In this document: positions 40,178 to 48,740 of the stretch, in pieces
Position numbering within the stretch: the first letter of the stretch is position 1
How the letters are laid out: each line of letters opens with the position of its first letter
Assembly (NCBI GenBank): GCA_022828125.1
Contig: JAJEJD010000024.1
Span: 62,001 to 126,000, forward strand
Length of the DNA: 64,000 bases
Direction of reading: 5' to 3'
Source of the DNA: a bacterium
Lineage (GTDB): Bacteria > UBA8248
Translations under genes and position numbers: made by a program
The notes under the pieces: model-generated
Told to the model about the DNA's origin: nothing
Databases searched by the model: none
The model's input: only the letters and a program-made list of their open reading frames with translations

Positions 40178-41590
40178 TTGACAAGCGACATCACGACCCT
40201 CACCGCTGCGGAAATCGTCGCACGAATCAAAGAGAGAACAATCAGTGCCGTCGAAGTCACCGAGGCGCATCTGGAACGCTCGAAAAAAACCGGGGAGGCT
40301 TTGAACTCCTGGATCAAGCTCGATTCAGAGGGCGCCCTGAAGACAGCGCAAGAAGTAGACGCCGCCATCTCCCGGGGCGACGACCCGGGGCCCATGGCTG
40401 GCGCGCCGATAGGCTTGAAAGACTTGATCGACATGGAGGGCCTGCCTACCACGGCGGGCAGCATTATCGACAAAAACAACGTCGCGGACTCGGATGCCTT
40501 GCTGGCCCGAAAGATACGCCGGGCAGGCGGCGTGATACTCGGAAAACTCAACCTGCATGAATTCGCCTTTGGCCCCACCGGGCACAACCCCCATTACGGG
40601 GATCAGAAAAATCCGTGGGATACCGAGCGGGTCACGGGAGGTTCTAGCGGCGGTTCGGGCAACAGCATTGCGACGGGCCAGGTTTCCATCGCCATCGGTT
40701 CCGACACGGGTGGGTCCATTCGGATTCCCGCATCCTTGTGCGGGGTCATCGGACACAAACCCACGCATGGGCTCGTCACGAAATCGAACTGCGCGCCGTT
40801 GTCGTGGTCGCTTGATTCCTTCGGGCCATTGGCCAGATCCGCCCGGGACTGCGCGCTCATGATGTCCGCCATCGCGGGACACGACCCGGCCGACGCCTCA
40901 TCCATCGCCTGTGAGCCACCCGACTTCATGGGGGGGCTGAACAAACCCATCGAAGAATTCCGCATCGGCCACGCGCGAGAATACTATGAACAACGCTCGG
41001 AACCGCCCGTGGCGGAAGCGGTGAACAATCTGGCCAAGACGCTTCAGGAAATGGGCGCCAAAGTTGTCGATATTGAAATACCCGATGTTGAAACTGCGTT
41101 TCATGCGGCGGCCGTGCTGATGGTAGCCGAAGCGGCGGCCGTGCACGAAAAAAACATACGAGAAAACGCGCAAGACTTTGATCCCGCGGTTCTTGAGAGA
41201 ATCAGGCCCGGTTTTTTCATTCCCGCCACATCGTATATCCAGGCGCTTCGATTCCGGGAACAATGGACGAAGCGTATCTGCAGGGAAGTATACGGTCAGG
41301 TAGACCTCGTTCTCTCCGCCGCCACGCCGATTCCCGCCGCTTTGCGCTCTCAGTCAACCGGAACGGTGCGTGGGAAAGAAGTCGAGATTCGAACGCTCAT
41401 GATCTCCTTGACGAGGCTCTGGAATTTCCTTGGTGGGCCGTCCACCGCGTTTCCATCAGGCATGAGCGAGGAGGGCTTGCCGCTTGGCGCGCAAATTATG
41501 GGCGCGCCTTTTCATGACCACCATACGCTGGCGTTGGTGCATCAACTCGAAAAAATAGGTGCGGTGAAAGTGGAAATGCCGCCTCTGTAG
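40178..41590 (+). CDS. Amidase (amidase-signature family)
   Basis: A 470-residue enzyme with a Ser-cisSer-Lys triad: Lys81 (GAPIGLKDLIDMEG), cis-Ser156 (VTGGSSGGSGNS) and nucleophile Ser180 (IGSDTGGSIRIPASLCG). It starts at TTG 40178, one base past the small upstream gene; the GAGGGAGAAA stretch inside that gene serves as ribosome site. It could be a GatA-like, AtzE-like or general amide hydrolase. No gatB is present, so tRNA amidotransferase function is unlikely; with the AtzG-like protein it is more probably a small-molecule amidase. Confidence 0.92.
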   Translation: MTSDITTLTAAEIVARIKERTISAVEVTEAHLERSKKTGEALNSWIKLDSEGALKTAQEVDAAISRGDDPGPMAGAPIGLKDLIDMEGLPTTAGSIIDKNNVADSDALLARKIRRAGGVILGKLNLHEFAFGPTGHNPHYGDQKNPWDTERVTGGSSGGSGNSIATGQVSIAIGSDTGGSIRIPASLCGVIGHKPTHGLVTKSNCAPLSWSLDSFGPLARSARDCALMMSAIAGHDPADASSIACEPPDFMGGLNKPIEEFRIGHAREYYEQRSEPPVAEAVNNLAKTLQEMGAKVVDIEIPDVETAFHAAAVLMVAEAAAVHEKNIRENAQDFDPAVLERIRPGFFIPATSYIQALRFREQWTKRICREVYGQVDLVLSAATPIPAALRSQSTGTVRGKEVEIRTLMISLTRLWNFLGGPSTAFPSGMSEEGLPLGAQIMGAPFHDHHTLALVHQLEKIGAVKVEMPPL

Positions 41591-41604
41591 CGTGAAAAGC
41601 CGCT

Positions 41605-42861
41605 TTATTCCGGCCTGGATCCGTCCGGACCCATCGGGAATTTCTCGCAAAGCGAGCGTACGTCTTCCCTTACCGAGGCGATACGCGCTTCATCCGTAAT
41701 ATCGGCCAGCACGTCGGCTATCCAATCGCCCACGACTTTCATCTCGGCCTCTTTCATGTGGCGCGAAGTCAACGCGGGCGTCCCGACGCGGATCCCGCTC
41801 GTGAAAGCCGGTTTTCTGGTGTCGAAAGGAATCGCGTTTTTATTCACCGTGATTCCCGCCTGGCCCAGGGCGGCTTCCGCCTTCTTGCCGCTGAAACCGG
41901 CCTCACGCAGATCGAGTAGAATCAGGTGATTATCCGTGCCGCCCGAGACGAGATGGATTCCGCGTTCCAAGAGTGCATTCGCGAGCGCCTTTGCATTTTT
42001 CACAATCTGCTCTGCATAGGCCCTGAACTCCGGGGTATTTGCCTCCTTGAACGCCACCGCCTTGGCTGCGACGACGTGCATCAAGGGTCCGCCTTGAAGG
42101 CCGGGGAAAACAGCTTTATTCATCTCGGTCGCGTAGTCTTCGTCGCAAAGAATCATCCCGCCGCGAGGACCCCGGAGCGTCTTGTGCGTTGTGGTCGTGA
42201 CAATCTGGGCATGGCCCGCAGGGCTGGGGTGCGCGCCGCCGGCGATGAGACCCGCAACATGGGCGATATCCGCCATCACCACGGCGCCCACCTCATCTGC
42301 AATCTCCCTGAAGCGCGCATAATCGATGGACCGCGGATACGCGCTCGCCCCCACGACGATGATTTTGGGACGGTGCTCCTTGGCCTGGCTTTCCACTTCG
42401 TCAAAATCGATGACGTGGTTTTCGGGGTCTACGCCATACGCCACCACCTTGAACCACCGCCCCGAGAAAGTGACAGGATGCCCATGGGTCAGGTGGCCAC
42501 CATGCGAGAGGTTCATCCCCAAAAGCGTATCGCCCGGCTCCAGTAGACCGTAATACACCGCGGCGTTCGCCTGGGCGCCGCTGTGCGGCTGCACGGAGGC
42601 ATGATCCATGTCGAAAAGAGCCTTCGCCCGTTCGATGGCGAGGGATTCGGCCACGTCTACGAACTGACACCCGCCATAGTAGCGCCTTCCCGGAAATCCC
42701 TCCGCATATTTGTTCGTCATCACGCCGCCTACCGCTTCCATCACCGCCTGGCTCACATAGTTCTCCGAAGCGATGAGTTCGAGCTCGTCCGCCTGACGTT
42801 CTCTTTCATCTTCCATGGCGGCGAAAATATCGGGATCTTTCAGCGCAAGTGCCGATGACAT
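41605..42861 (-). CDS. glyA: Serine hydroxymethyltransferase
   Basis: A 418-residue PLP enzyme that interconverts serine and glycine with tetrahydrofolate. [39 protein letters not shown], the [15 protein letters not shown] segment and the PLP-lysine motif [19 protein letters not shown] are all intact, as is [15 protein letters not shown]. Length is standard. It is tail to tail with the amidase (14-base gap) and divergent from the DUF3151 gene. No glycine riboswitch or PurR-like box is evident in 42862-43027. Confidence 0.97.
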   Translation of the reverse strand: MSSALALKDPDIFAAMEDERERQADELELIASENYVSQAVMEAVGGVMTNKYAEGFPGRRYYGGCQFVDVAESLAIERAKALFDMDHASVQPHSGAQANAAVYYGLLEPGDTLLGMNLSHGGHLTHGHPVTFSGRWFKVVAYGVDPENHVIDFDEVESQAKEHRPKIIVVGASAYPRSIDYARFREIADEVGAVVMADIAHVAGLIAGGAHPSPAGHAQIVTTTTHKTLRGPRGGMILCDEDYATEMNKAVFPGLQGGPLMHVVAAKAVAFKEANTPEFRAYAEQIVKNAKALANALLERGIHLVSGGTDNHLILLDLREAGFSGKKAEAALGQAGITVNKNAIPFDTRKPAFTSGIRVGTPALTSRHMKEAEMKVVGDWIADVLADITDEARIASVREDVRSLCEKFPMGPDGSRPE

Positions 42862-43027
42862 CGAGTGGAACCTCCAGACTTTTTATTCAGGCGTGGGGAA
42901 TGTTACGGAACATCTCGGGCGGATTGAAGCTAACAAACCGACCTCGGGACGTCAATATCAAACGGCAAATGCGCCATCATGACATAAGACATATAATGAC
43001 ATCCGAAAACTTTACGAAAAGGAATTG

Positions 43028-43495
43028 ATGATGCCGAATGAAACCGATGATTTGCTCGACATCTCCTCAGGCGGGATTCCCAGCACATCGCTTCCGCCGG
43101 AGCCAGAGGAACTCGATGCGTTGGATTCGCTTTGCGATGCCATTTTATCGAGCGAGGAAAACCGCGGACCATCTATGGAGAAACTGCAAAGCCTCGTGGC
43201 TCGATACCCGGACACCTTATCCGGCTGGGTGGCCATGGGGCGGATTGCACTCGCAAACGAAGAGACGATTAGCGCATACGCCTACTTCCGGGTCGCCTAC
43301 CACAGAGGGCTGGACAAGGCCCGCGCCTCGGGCTGGCGCGGCGATGGACGCATTCCCTGGGAAATCCCGGCCAATCAGCCGTTTTTGCGCGCCGTTCACG
43401 GTTTGGCGCAATGCGCCGAAGCCATCGGAGAATCCGACGAGGCGAAACGATGCCGTGAATTTTTGGGCATGCTCGACCCGAATCATCCGTTTTAA
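43028..43495 (+). CDS. DUF3151-family protein
   Basis: A 155-residue protein; AAGGA five bases before ATG 43028 supports the start (TTG 43025 and ATG 43031 are alternatives). After an acidic N-terminus the core reads YPDTLSGWVAMGRIALANEE, then AYAYFRVAYHRGLDKARASG, then GRIPWEIPANQPFLRAVHG and AQCAEAIGESDEAKRCREFL, the DUF3151 layout (tetratricopeptide-like helices). Family function is unknown. It is best known from actinobacteria, so its occurrence beside Gram-negative envelope genes is notable. Confidence 0.75.
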   Translation: MMPNETDDLLDISSGGIPSTSLPPEPEELDALDSLCDAILSSEENRGPSMEKLQSLVARYPDTLSGWVAMGRIALANEETISAYAYFRVAYHRGLDKARASGWRGDGRIPWEIPANQPFLRAVHGLAQCAEAIGESDEAKRCREFLGMLDPNHPF

Positions 43496-43602
43496 CGAGA
43501 CGATTTCAATAAAGGTGGTAAAGCTTCTCTGTAGTATCTCAGGGCAGATGCTAAATTTCATGAGAAGGGAAAACATATCCGTTATCAGATTACGCTGTCC
43601 TT

Positions 43603-43929
43603 TCATCCCCCCATGTATTGTCCCATCAAGAGGACGAGGTCGCCTTCTTTCATCTCGGAATCGAGCGTGTGATGAATGCCCAAGAGCGCATCGTTTACGG
43701 CAATTTCGAGGTGTTCGGCCAGTTGGCCGGTGCCGTTGTGCCATAGCGCTTCATCCAGGGACCTGTAGCGTCGGCTCATCTTTTTGAGAACGTCGCGAAG
43801 CGTGGCGCCTTCAGGAACCTCCTCATCGAAAACCTTGCGCTCGTTCCCGTCACCGCCCACGAAAGTCGACGCCCAGGAGATGAACTCCAGCCGGACACGA
43901 ATTCCTTTGACGCTTTTCGTCTCGTTCAT
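43603..43929 (-). CDS. MoaD/ThiS-family sulfur-carrier-like protein
   Basis: A 108-residue beta-grasp protein. The start at 43929 follows AGGGG; the frame to 43950 would need a TTG. EEVPEGATLRDVLKKMSRR and LEIAVNDALLGIHHTLDSEM fit MoaD, and the protein ends in GQYMGG, with the C-terminal Gly-Gly needed for thiocarboxylation. It is the last gene of the AOR operon, 27 bases after the oxidoreductase. MoaD-like AorD proteins accompany tungsten AORs, probably for cofactor delivery or assembly. Confidence 0.85.
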   Translation of the reverse strand: MNETKSVKGIRVRLEFISWASTFVGGDGNERKVFDEEVPEGATLRDVLKKMSRRYRSLDEALWHNGTGQLAEHLEIAVNDALLGIHHTLDSEMKEGDLVLLMGQYMGG

Positions 43930-43956
43930 CGCGTCATCCCCTGACTTCAAGGTGAG

Positions 43957-45849
43957 CTATACGTTCGCACCCCATAGCGCCTCGGCGACATCTTCCAGAT
44001 CGAGCTCGCGCAAAAGTTCGGGTTTGGGGCGGCCCGTCTCCCTGTCGTAGCCGGCCGTCTCGTACCAGATATCGAGCATTTTATCCCATTGATCCATGAT
44101 CGAAACGCCCGCGATCGGTCCATCCACCGGCGTGGAACCATACCGCTTGGATGGCTTTTCGACTTCAGGCCCAATGCCGCAGCGCAAGTTGAACGCGCGC
44201 ATCAAGGCGTTGATGCGCCGGCCGGTCTGCATCGCTTCATCCTTGTCCACGTCCCAACCGGTAGCCGCCTGAATCGATCGACATAAAACGTCCATCGGCG
44301 CGCGCGTAGTGAACACGCACGCCCCTAGGGAATCCTCATACGCGCGTCGGCCCCTGAGACCGCCCACATGCTTGGGCACCGCCTCTGCGTCCTGTGGGTG
44401 CACACGCGCGGGCAGGTCGTAATCCGTCGGGAAAACCGGGGGAGCCGTATCCATCGTTCCGCCCGAACCCGTGCAGGTATCGATCATTTCCTCCCAGCGG
44501 GAGCGGTGGTCGTGCCCCCTCGGAGAATTTCCGACTTCCGTGTAAATAGCGCAATCCTGCGCCTCGCCGCCGAGTTTCTCCGCCGCGAGTTTCGTTCCCT
44601 CGGCCAGGAGGTCGCCCATGCCTTCGCGCTTGCAGATCATCTCGAGCAATCTGTTGGCCCCGTCGATATCGCCCCACTCCAGGCGGAAGCCCAGATCCTG
44701 ATCCGTGATGTAGCCCTTTTGCTGACACTCCATCACCCAGCCGCACAGCCAGCCGAACTCGTTCACGTCCACACATGCGCGATCGAGCTGGGTGTTCATC
44801 CAGGTGACCTGCTGCGGGTCCGTGGCGCCAATCGTCCAGCCCGCGCCCGACCATCCCTCGTACTCGGGCTCGTCAACCACCTGCCCCTTATAAGGACCCG
44901 AGGAGATGACCTGCATGTGGCAATGGTGCATGCCGCACGCGCTGCACTGATGGCCCCGGTGGTCGAAACCCTCGCGCAGGCCGTTGGCCTCCCATTGCTT
45001 CGTTTCGACTTCCTCGGGCCATACGTTCGTCGTGTAGTTTCGAATCGGGAGCGCCCCCATGCCTTGCAAGTTCCGGACGCCGCCGAGGGTACCGTACAGG
45101 TACAACCCCTTGGTGGAGGGATCGGTCTGGAGGCTGTGGGCGATATCGTCCGCCGCGGCAAAGAGCGCTTTGGGATGGGCTGCGGCGACTCCCTTCGTTC
45201 CGCGCTCGATAGCCACCGCCTTCACCTTTTTCTTGCCCATTACGGCCCCGCAACCGTTCTTGCTCGCCACGTGGCCGTAATCCCCCTGTATAGCGGAGAA
45301 GCGCACGAGGTTCTCGCCCGCGGGCCCGATGCTGTAGACGCTCAAATTATGGCCGCTCAAATTCAGCGTCTTCTCGAGCGATTGCTGTGTCTCCCAGGTG
45401 TCCTGGCCCAGCAACCCGGAGGCGTCGCGAAGCTCCACCCCGTCATCGCGAATGTGGAGATAAACCCAATCGGGCGATTCTCCCTGAAAGACGATAGCGT
45501 CATAGCCGCAATACTTGATGTTCGCGCCGAAAAATCCGTTTGCCTGGGTGTTGGTCGCGCCGTTGGTCATCGCGCCCCGCGTCACCACGGTGAGCCCGCC
45601 CGTTCCCCAGACCGGCAGACCCGCCAGAGGGCCCGTAGCCAGAACGAGGCGGTTTTCGGGATGATCCCAACCAACCTCGGGCGGCACTTCTTCCCACAAA
45701 ATCTTGGCGCCCAGGCCTGCGCCGCCCACCCATTTTCTGCGGTCTGCGACATCGAATTTCTCTCCCCAGGTCTTCCCGCTCGAGAGATCGACCCTGAGGA
45801 TTTCTCCTGCATATGCGTAATCAGTCAAGACATCGACCTCCTTGTTCAT
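43957..45849 (-). CDS. Tungsten-type aldehyde:ferredoxin oxidoreductase family catalytic subunit
   Basis: A 630-residue AOR. The N-terminal domain has AGEILRVDLSSGKTWGEKFD and WVGGAGLGAKILWEEVPP. TRGAMTNGATNTQANGFFGA and FSAIQGDYGHVASKNGCGAV are family motifs. Fe-S ligands would be Cys302, Cys305, Cys310 (QCSACGMHHC) and Cys511 (EDSLGACVF). The first three are spaced CX2CX4C, not the CX2CX3C of Pyrococcus AOR. It oxidises aldehydes to acids, or reduces acids, with a W-bispterin cofactor. Its ATG overlaps the stop of the FAD subunit gene, indicating a coupled complex. Aromatoleum aorABCDE has the same parts in different order. Confidence 0.9.
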   Translation of the reverse strand: MNKEVDVLTDYAYAGEILRVDLSSGKTWGEKFDVADRRKWVGGAGLGAKILWEEVPPEVGWDHPENRLVLATGPLAGLPVWGTGGLTVVTRGAMTNGATNTQANGFFGANIKYCGYDAIVFQGESPDWVYLHIRDDGVELRDASGLLGQDTWETQQSLEKTLNLSGHNLSVYSIGPAGENLVRFSAIQGDYGHVASKNGCGAVMGKKKVKAVAIERGTKGVAAAHPKALFAAADDIAHSLQTDPSTKGLYLYGTLGGVRNLQGMGALPIRNYTTNVWPEEVETKQWEANGLREGFDHRGHQCSACGMHHCHMQVISSGPYKGQVVDEPEYEGWSGAGWTIGATDPQQVTWMNTQLDRACVDVNEFGWLCGWVMECQQKGYITDQDLGFRLEWGDIDGANRLLEMICKREGMGDLLAEGTKLAAEKLGGEAQDCAIYTEVGNSPRGHDHRSRWEEMIDTCTGSGGTMDTAPPVFPTDYDLPARVHPQDAEAVPKHVGGLRGRRAYEDSLGACVFTTRAPMDVLCRSIQAATGWDVDKDEAMQTGRRINALMRAFNLRCGIGPEVEKPSKRYGSTPVDGPIAGVSIMDQWDKMLDIWYETAGYDRETGRPKPELLRELDLEDVAEALWGANV

Positions 45850-47168
45850 GAAGAAATGGCTATTTCATGCGCAGATATCGACGGACGCCCCAAAACGGTT
45901 TCCGGCAGCAAGCCGCCCGCGGCGCCCGAGGCCAGGAATGCACGCTTCACGTCGAATGGATTCTCGCGTAAATGCTCCTTCCACTCCAAGATATCCACCC
46001 CCGTATACACGAGACCCTTCAGCATCCCCACGTCGTTCGTCGTCCAGATTTCCCGGGTCTTCCCCAGGATGATCGCGCCGGTCAGCCTCCCACCGTGGAA
46101 CAGGAGCTTTCTGTAGGCGGGCCGCTCTGGCCGCACAGCCTCGAAGACTTCGGCATCCGCATCATCCCAGGCGCCGAAGCTCGCGATCTCCATATCGAGC
46201 ACGTCCACGATGTTCATGAGCAGACTGCCCTTATACGCCACTTCCTGGCCGGCCATGTTGGCCGCCGCCACGCGGCCATGCTGCATGGCGGTGGGTTCGA
46301 TGGCGTGTACGACCTTCTCGCCGGTGACCGCGTCGGGGCCTTCCGCGATATCTCCCGCCGCGTAAATGTTCTCCACGTTCGTGCGACAATGCTCGTCCAC
46401 CAGAATGCCCTGGTTGGTCTCGAGGCCGCTGCCCGCCACCCAATCGATGTTGGGCTTGATGCCCGTGGCCATGATGACCAGGTCGACCTCCAAATCGGGA
46501 CCTTCCTTGAATTTGAGGAGTTTCGCATCCCCTTTGTCCTCGATGGAGGTCACTTGCGTCGAGGTTCTCACTTCCACGCCTCGCTCGTTCAGCCAATCTT
46601 GAACGATTCCGGCGCCCGTATCGTCTATCATGCGCGGCAGAATGCGGGATTCGAGCTCCACGACGGTGAGCTTCACGCCCTGATTCACCAGGGCGTTCAG
46701 AATCGTAAAGGCGATGAATCCCGCGCCGATCATCGCCACGCGGGCGCCTTCGCCTACGCCGGACGCCACGGCGCGCGCCTGGGGAAACGTCCAGAAGCTG
46801 TGCACGTTCTTCCCGTCCGCACCGGGTACCGGGGCCTTCACAGCAGAGGAACCCGTGGCGATTAGAAGGTTGTCGTATTCAATCTCATCGCCCCCCTCGA
46901 GGATGAGCTTGCCCGCGGATGCGTCGATTCTCTCGGCGCGCGCGCCGAGCCTCGCATCCACGTTCAGAGCAGCGAGCTTGGGAGGAGAGGCGATATAGAC
47001 GTGTGATTCCGCAATGTCCCGCGCCAGGTAATAGGGCAATACCATCCGAGAATACGGCGTCTCGTCCGCGACGAGGACGATCTCGGAATCTCCTTGATCC
47101 AGTTCCCTGAGGGTGGTGATGGCATTCCAGCCGGCGGTTCCGCCGCCCACGATGACGTGTCTGGCCAT
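45846..47168 (-). CDS. FAD-dependent NAD(P)H oxidoreductase subunit of the AOR complex
   Basis: A 440-residue pyridine-nucleotide-disulfide-type flavoprotein. The FAD motif is HVIVGGGTAGWNAITTLREL, the NAD motif is VAMIGAGFIAFTILNALVNQ and the second FAD contact is NIYAAGDIAEGPDAV. No redox-active CxxC pair is present, as in rubredoxin/ferredoxin reductases and AorC. It would pass electrons between ferredoxin and NAD. It starts 2 bases after the ferredoxin gene and overlaps the AOR start by 4 bases. The C-terminal extension (from about 330) is similar to NirB/rubredoxin-reductase tails. Confidence 0.9.
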   Translation of the reverse strand: MARHVIVGGGTAGWNAITTLRELDQGDSEIVLVADETPYSRMVLPYYLARDIAESHVYIASPPKLAALNVDARLGARAERIDASAGKLILEGGDEIEYDNLLIATGSSAVKAPVPGADGKNVHSFWTFPQARAVASGVGEGARVAMIGAGFIAFTILNALVNQGVKLTVVELESRILPRMIDDTGAGIVQDWLNERGVEVRTSTQVTSIEDKGDAKLLKFKEGPDLEVDLVIMATGIKPNIDWVAGSGLETNQGILVDEHCRTNVENIYAAGDIAEGPDAVTGEKVVHAIEPTAMQHGRVAAANMAGQEVAYKGSLLMNIVDVLDMEIASFGAWDDADAEVFEAVRPERPAYRKLLFHGGRLTGAIILGKTREIWTTNDVGMLKGLVYTGVDILEWKEHLRENPFDVKRAFLASGAAGGLLPETVLGRPSISAHEIAISS

Positions 47169-47170
47169 GA

Positions 47171-47650
47171 TCAGAGCACCCCCGCAAGCGGTCCGGCAGG
47201 CGATTTCGCCCGCTCCGCGGCAAAGGGCCCGACCCAGTCGGTCTTATCGGCCTCCTCAAAAACGATGGCGTCTGTGGGACACACGGACGCGCACGCGGGG
47301 TTACCACCGCACAAGTCGCACTTGAACGCCTTGTGGGTGTCGATGTCATAGAACATCGTTCCATAGGGACAGGCGATGGTGCAGAGCTTACAGCCCACGC
47401 AAATGTCATCCGCCACGTCCTTCGCCCCGGCCGGCGAGATGCCGATCGCCTCGACCGGACACGCCGTCAGGCACCATGCCTCGTCACACTGAGGACAGGT
47501 ATAAGGCGCATAGCTCGTATGACCTTCGAAAGCAGAAACCCGGATGACAGCCTTCGAGGGCTGAAACGTCCCCGTCTGCTCGTATGAGCACGCGAGTTCG
47601 CATCGCATGCAACCCGTACATTTTTCGGGAATGATCTTGAGTATTTTCAT
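47171..47650 (-). CDS. Four-cluster ferredoxin subunit of the AOR complex
   Basis: A 159-residue iron-sulfur protein. The start at 47650 gives MKILKIIPEKCTGCMRCELA; GGGGGTGCG lies just upstream, and the longer frame to 47758 has a non-conserved leader. Sixteen cysteines fall in four groups: CTGCMRCELAC, CPQCDEAWCLTACP, CVGCKLCTIACP and CDLCGGNPACASVCP, a DmsB/HycB-like layout for four [4Fe-4S] clusters. It is the first gene of the AOR operon and probably wires the tungsten subunit to the flavoprotein. Confidence 0.93.
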   Translation of the reverse strand: MKILKIIPEKCTGCMRCELACSYEQTGTFQPSKAVIRVSAFEGHTSYAPYTCPQCDEAWCLTACPVEAIGISPAGAKDVADDICVGCKLCTIACPYGTMFYDIDTHKAFKCDLCGGNPACASVCPTDAIVFEEADKTDWVGPFAAERAKSPAGPLAGVL

Positions 47651-47773
47651 CGCACCCCCACGATTTTTGGTAGGGTTCCCCGCATCGCATCTCACCAATT
47701 TTGATGCGGAAAACACATCTTTGAAATGATGAAGACGGGCGCATTCTCGCAGACACAAACGACCCCGGTCAAA

Positions 47774-47791
47774 CGAAAATCCCGATTTTCG
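47774..47791 (-). terminator. Possible terminator hairpin
   Basis: CGAAAATC and GATTTTCG form an 8-bp stem around a 2-base turn, 14 bases past the EamA stop. The loop is too tight to be ideal and no separate U-run follows, though the stem itself ends in a T-run on either strand. It may separate the EamA unit from the AOR operon. Confidence 0.35.
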
Positions 47792-47804
47792 CTCGCGTGG
47801 AACG

Positions 47805-48686
47805 TCAACCGCCCGACGTCACCAGAACAGCTCCCGCCACGACGATGAGCGTTCCCACCACCAGACGCTTCGTGATGACTTCCAGGTCGCGCAGCAGCAT
47901 CACCGACAGCAAAAGAACGAAAATCGGGGTCATGCGAACGAGCGGGGAAATCACCGCGAGTTGCCCGTCGCGCAGTGAGGTCCAGAACAGCACGGCGGAG
48001 AATAACCCAAACACGCCCGCCGGAATGCAAGCAACGGCGAGCTGCAAATTCCATTGAAATTTCTGGGCTTGGGAGGCGAAGCGCGAAGAAGCCAACAAAC
48101 CCACGTTGGCTATCAGTGTGGCCACCAGAATTCCCAGCCAGGGCGCATTCATGGCGGCCAGTCCGGCTTTTCGGAGATAGGGCGTGACGCTGAACGCCGC
48201 CATCGCGATGAAAGCGAAGGTGTAACGCTTCAGCGAATACTCTCCCGTTATCCGCTCGCCGGTGAGCCAGATCATCCCGATGACGATGAGCAAGATTCCC
48301 AGCCAGACGCCGGAGTCGGGGCGCTCGCCCAGAATCAGCACGCCCATCAGCGCCGAACCGATGGGAGTCGCCGCCACAAGCGCATTCGTTCTGCTCACCC
48401 CGACGTACTCACTCGAGCGAAGAGCGCTGTAGCGCGCTATGAGATTCCCCACCAAACCCGTGAAGAGAAATAAGATGAGAGCCGCCACCCAATCGCCTTC
48501 ATAGATATCGAACGATGGCGAGAAAAAGACGGCGAGGACCGCCATCCACCCATTCACCCAAAAAATAATGGTGATCGCCGAGGCGCGTTCGAGCAGTCTG
48601 CGAACGAGTATTTGATTGCATGCGAACAAAAAGGCACCCAGCAAAGCACGAAACTCAGGCGGCGCCTCCACAATCAAATTTCCCAT
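47805..48686 (-). CDS. EamA-family (DMT) transporter
   Basis: A 293-residue inner-membrane carrier with ten hydrophobic segments in two EamA repeats. GVSRTNALVAATPIGSALMG then VLILGERP closes the first half, and AVISPLVRMTPIFVLLLSVM then LRDLEVITKRLV the second. The ATG at 48686 follows GAGGTG and gives MGNLIVEAPPEFRALLGAFL; the longer frame to 48710 is less natural. Substrate unknown. It lies downstream of another EamA gene on the same strand, perhaps as a pair of related carriers. Confidence 0.85.
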   Translation of the reverse strand: MGNLIVEAPPEFRALLGAFLFACNQILVRRLLERASAITIIFWVNGWMAVLAVFFSPSFDIYEGDWVAALILFLFTGLVGNLIARYSALRSSEYVGVSRTNALVAATPIGSALMGVLILGERPDSGVWLGILLIVIGMIWLTGERITGEYSLKRYTFAFIAMAAFSVTPYLRKAGLAAMNAPWLGILVATLIANVGLLASSRFASQAQKFQWNLQLAVACIPAGVFGLFSAVLFWTSLRDGQLAVISPLVRMTPIFVLLLSVMLLRDLEVITKRLVVGTLIVVAGAVLVTSGG

Positions 48687-48740
48687 TTCACACCTCACGA
48701 ACCACCACAAAAGCGCGGCCTACTCAAAATGAATGAGCAC

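Noticed and set aside
42862-43027. Glycine riboswitch before glyA
   Set aside because: No aptamer-like paired GGA/GGAC elements or terminator were found in this 166-base spacer.
44368-46116. 582-codon open frame on the plus strand
   Set aside because: Antisense to the AOR gene, whose motifs, start overlap and operon position are secure.
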